Assembly: GCF_036588685.1 (NCBI RefSeq)
Contig: NC_086383.1
Span: 34,232,171-34,296,170 of the forward strand
Direction: 5' to 3'
Length of the DNA: 64,000 nucleotides
From: Mytilus trossulus
Lineage: Eukaryota > Mollusca > Bivalvia > Mytilida > Mytilidae
The notes under the pieces are model-generated. The model saw only the letters and a program-made list of their open reading frames with translations, was not told the origin of the DNA and did not search any database. Position numbers and translations under genes: made by a program. Positions 60,670-64,000 of the stretch are shown here, piece by piece; position 1 is the first letter of the stretch, and each line of letters starts with the position of its first letter.

Positions 60670-62600
60670 AGATATAGGACCATTTGTATTTTTGGCTATG
60701 TAATGGATTGGGTGCAATTGAAGATGTTGGTAGTTTTGGACCAGCTTATATATATATATATATATATCCTATTGTTATTTTTCTTAATTTACATTGTTAA
60801 TGTTACGAACATTTATTTTCAAAAGATAAAGAAATAATTATACTTCAGTTTCATTGTTCTTCTTTGAGAATATAAGTGTTGTATTGATCATTCAACTGAA
60901 GGTGAAGGTCATAGTGCTACGTTTGAAAAAAGTGATAAGATCCCCAAAACACTTTATACTTCTGAAAGTTGGACAATTTTTCATTTTATAAAAATTCATC
61001 TAAACTTGCATAAATACTGTAATCACTGAACAACAAAATAACCAACATACTATACCAGGGAGCAGATGTGAAAAAAAGACATATACAAATGTTCATGCCA
61101 ATCACACAAACACACCACAAATCACATAATGGGGTATACAAAACAGATATCCAGAAGTGAACTTTATTGAACTAATTTTAATTTATTAAATTAAATTAAG
61201 ATTTTCATATTACAGGTCTACATGACCACATTAGTTATTTCATATAATAACAATACATATACAGCTGCTTTGTGTTGTCTGTCAATCTTCTGTTTCGTCT
61301 ATCTTCATGTATTGAAGCATGCATATAGATATAGAAAGATGTGGCGTGAGTGCCAATTTTCAGATTTGCAGTGACATCACACCATGTAACTGACCAATCA
61401 ATGATTAGCATAAATTGTGTTACGTTAACAATGTTGAGAGGTGATGCCAATAAGAATCCTCTAGATTTTCCAGACTTCAATGCAAATTAATACAATTGAT
61501 ATCTATCAATACCTGTTGAATATAGTAGTTTTACTCTTGAAATATAATTGTAAAAGACACTATAAAATATCTCAATTTTGATTTTTAACATACTTTATCC
61601 TCTGGTTACAAAATAATTGGCCATGCAATATAAATAATCAAGTATCGCCTTCAAATAGATGAAAAATCTAAAGGATTCCTGTTGGCATCACCCCCTGAAA
61701 ATTTTAAATGCCAGGATGTCCGGATCTGGACAACTCTCTTTCCAAATAACAATTTATAAAAATAAACCATTATAGGTCAAATGTACGGCCTTCAACACGG
61801 AACCTTGATTCACACCGAACAACAAGTTATCAAGGGCCCAAAAATTACTAGTGTAAACGAAACCATTCAAACAGGAAAAACGGTCTAATCTATATCAAAA
61901 ACGAGAAACATGTATGAATTACATAAACAAACGACAACTACTGTACATGTTTGTTATACAAAAAAGACTCCAAATCTGAACATTATAAGTGTAACAATTG
62001 GACAAATCATACCAGAAATCTATCTTTTTTCATGCAGAGCTTTTTTTCTGCTTATTCATAAATATTTGTATAATATTTGTTTATGTCTAGACTGAAATAA
62101 ATGGAATAAACACTGCTGCTGTACATGACTTTCAAATTCACAACTTATGTCTTTTCATCCAATTGCTGCATACAAACAATTCACCAAACATTTGAGGCCC
62201 CCATTGGATAAGAAAGAAGTATGTGTTACTCTCAATGGCAATCATAATATTATTCTATGAATTAAAATATAACATTAGAAGCACGGAAAGCCTTTTTGTT
62301 TCCTTCAAGATCAGATACTTGTACATGTAAAACAAAGTTTGACCAAAGATAAATAACTCCCCTACTGGAAGATAGATGTGAGCATAAAAGGTAAGTTAAT
62401 CACAGTTTGCTCTCATTGGTTACAAGGCAGAATGATTCTTAAAAGAAAGTAGTGGCACGTCCAGAAATTTGCAAAAGCTGGGGCCTACTGACTGCCTTAG
62501 AGGGAACTCGCTCTGGTCATGCTTTATTGATTCCCTATACATTCAACCCTTTTTTCCCCGAGAAAAGGGAGAGGGGCTAGGTGCCCCTCTTAATCCGCCT
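60670..62600. other. Intergenic sequence, repeats only
   Basis: Contains a short (TA)n run at about 60.748-60.766 kb, a fragment of the mussel repeat at 61.33-61.36 kb ('agatgtggcgtgagtgccaattt') and another at 61.77-61.93 kb ('aggtcaaatgtacggccttcaacacgg'). No gene is seen. Confidence 0.5.
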
Positions 62601-62614
62601 CTTCTAAAGCTATC

Positions 62615-63432
62615 CATACCTGTCAACTCACCCGTTTTTTGCGGGTGACACCCGTTATTTTCACCTCTCACCCGGGAGTTTTTCTTTACCCGGCGGGACC
62701 CGGGAATTTCTAACATTACCCGTTTCACCCGGAATTCTGACCGGAATTGTTTCCGGTATTTAGAAGTAATACGACCTTCGGTTTTATCGGTCTTTTTCGA
62801 TAACCAAAAGTCAAAATGGAGGACTGTTTACCTGAGCTACGTAACGATATTTTCAACAAGCTACAGAGCAGCTACAAGATGAGTTCAGTGACTCTCAGTT
62901 GACCCCATTAGATGAACTTCCACTTTGCACTTCCCCTGAAACTGACATTGGTACATTTTGGGGAGAAATGTCCAAGTTGCATGACATTTTTCTTTACAAG
63001 CCAAGATTTTTTGTTTTGTCAAAACTTGCTAAAACATTACTGGTTTTGCCAAACAGCAATGCAGACAGTGAGAGGGCATTTTCTTAAGTAAAGAAAATAG
63101 CTACAGAGTTTAGGGCTGATCTTAATAAGGATACACTGTGTGCTCTTCTTTCCTGAAAAATGAATACACATTTGCATTGCTATGAACTGAAACCAAGTGC
63201 AGTTCTTTTAAAGAATGCCAAGTCTGCTACTATGGAATATAACAATAGTCTGAAATAAACTTGTATACATGTTCTAGCTGTTTCCTATACATATTGACTA
63301 TATAAATTATATGTAAACATATTTTTGTTCTTCAATTGAGCCCGCAAAATGTCGTACGCGTTATGACCTGAGATTTTTTTTCTCAATGCAGGTCATGACC
63401 TGACTTTTCATTTTCAGAGGTTGACAGGTATG
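62615..63432 (+). mobile_element. Internally deleted hAT element, 818 bp
   Basis: The terminal inverted repeats CATACCTGTCAACTC (62615) and GAGGTTGACAGGTATG (ending 63432) are flanked by direct repeats GCTATC (62609-62614 and 63433-63438). Inside, 62899-63087 encodes F-W-G-E-M...L-S-K-L-A-K and L-P-N-S-N-A-D-S-E-R-A-F-S, the conserved hAT C-terminal dimerisation segment. A stop follows, and then a continuing decayed tail. An upstream ATG (62816) opens only about 28 codons. Most of the transposase is missing. The left end carries several ACCCG motifs, possible transposase-binding sites. Confidence 0.88.
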
Positions 63433-63439
63433 GCTATCT

Positions 63440-64000
63440 TACAAGACTTAAAGTCTTTGACCATGAAATCTTCTTTAAAGATCCACAAAAAAGCTACTTT
63501 TGCATTTTACCGAGATGACATGATGAAGATATAACGCCCATTTCTGAGAAAACGAGTTCGGTGACATATAAATTTTATTAGATCATCAAACTGAAAATAC
63601 AAAAATCTCTATGTCCTCAATTTTTTTCAAAAACGGTGGAACCGGAAATAGGATTTTTTTCTGCTTTTTGTTGCCATGGCAACGGTTTTATTTTTACCAA
63701 AAAAATTTTTTTTTTTGATTTTTAGTACTTTTTTATGAACTTTTGATTTGAAATTTGTTATAAATAAAGGGACAACAATAGTTTAAACATGTTTTATTCA
63801 GTTTTATTTGCCTATCGTCACTTGCATACATTATTGAATCAGTAGAGTGCAAATAAATGTTCCCCTGAAAAACGCCAAAAACCGAACTTTTGAGCTTTTC
63901 CTACAAAAAAACGGGACGGGCGATATTTGATTTTTTTTCATTAAATTATCCGGTACTCCTACCTGAACAAAATGATGTATCATATTGGTATATTACCACT
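63440..64000. other. Right edge, no gene seen
   Basis: AT-rich with poly-T tracts and one 14-bp palindrome GTTGCCATGGCAAC (63670-63683). No exon is supported. Confidence 0.5.

Overview
The window is bivalve mollusc DNA, most likely a marine mussel (Mytilus or a close relative). This rests on three things: low GC, long repeat-filled introns with GT-AG splice sites, and many interspersed repeats that I recognise from mussel sequence (for example the 'tgtggtatgattgccaat...ccgtacggccttcaacaatgagcaaa' element and the '...gaaattcccgcacc-gga-ggcgtc...' element). The species cannot be fixed from the sequence alone.

Two multi-exon genes could be assembled by hand from splice sites and reading phase. 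(1) On the minus strand, from about 38.25 kb to beyond the left edge, is a secreted astacin-family zinc metalloprotease. It reads signal peptide, long basic prodomain, catalytic domain of about 200 residues, EGF, CUB, EGF, and then leaves the window. Thirteen exons from 31.4 kb to 0.3 kb join without a phase conflict. Upstream there is a signal-peptide exon with a TATA box, one good prodomain exon and one tentative one; at least one small 5' exon is still missing. The zinc site is intact, but the Met-turn methionine is replaced by leucine and the prodomain switch motif is degenerate. One prodomain exon lies in a four-copy tandem array of 111 bp.

(2) On the plus strand, 50.0-59.0 kb, seven exons encode a Mutator-like (MULE-type) transposase domain fused at its C terminus to a complete DEDDh 3'-5' exonuclease domain of the TREX / PML-exon-9 kind. 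All five exonuclease catalytic residues are present. The fourth exon carries a one-base net frameshift as given. An unexplained open exon with good splice sites lies antisense in its second intron. This fusion is the strongest candidate for an under-described system here.

The rest is transposon landscape. There is a 3-kb foldback element with inverted arms (2.7-5.7 kb). Four MITE families have TTAA (or near-TTAA) flanks, at 12.9, 31.8, 33.2 and 39.9 kb. A LINE fragment with the zinc-knuckle tail of a reverse transcriptase lies at 16.8-17.5 kb. Several decayed 3' ends of reverse-transcriptase elements lie at 13.7, 27.0, 43.3, 46.0 and 49.1 kb. A deleted hAT element lies at 62.6-63.4 kb. Tandem arrays include (TC)n at 9.3 kb, 290 bp x3 at 37.2-38.05 kb and 39 bp at 59.7-60.7 kb, and a related pair of arrays lies in opposite orientation at 28.2-29.2 and 42.4-43.2 kb. 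I saw no rRNA, no tRNA that I could defend, no CRISPR array and no prokaryotic sequence.
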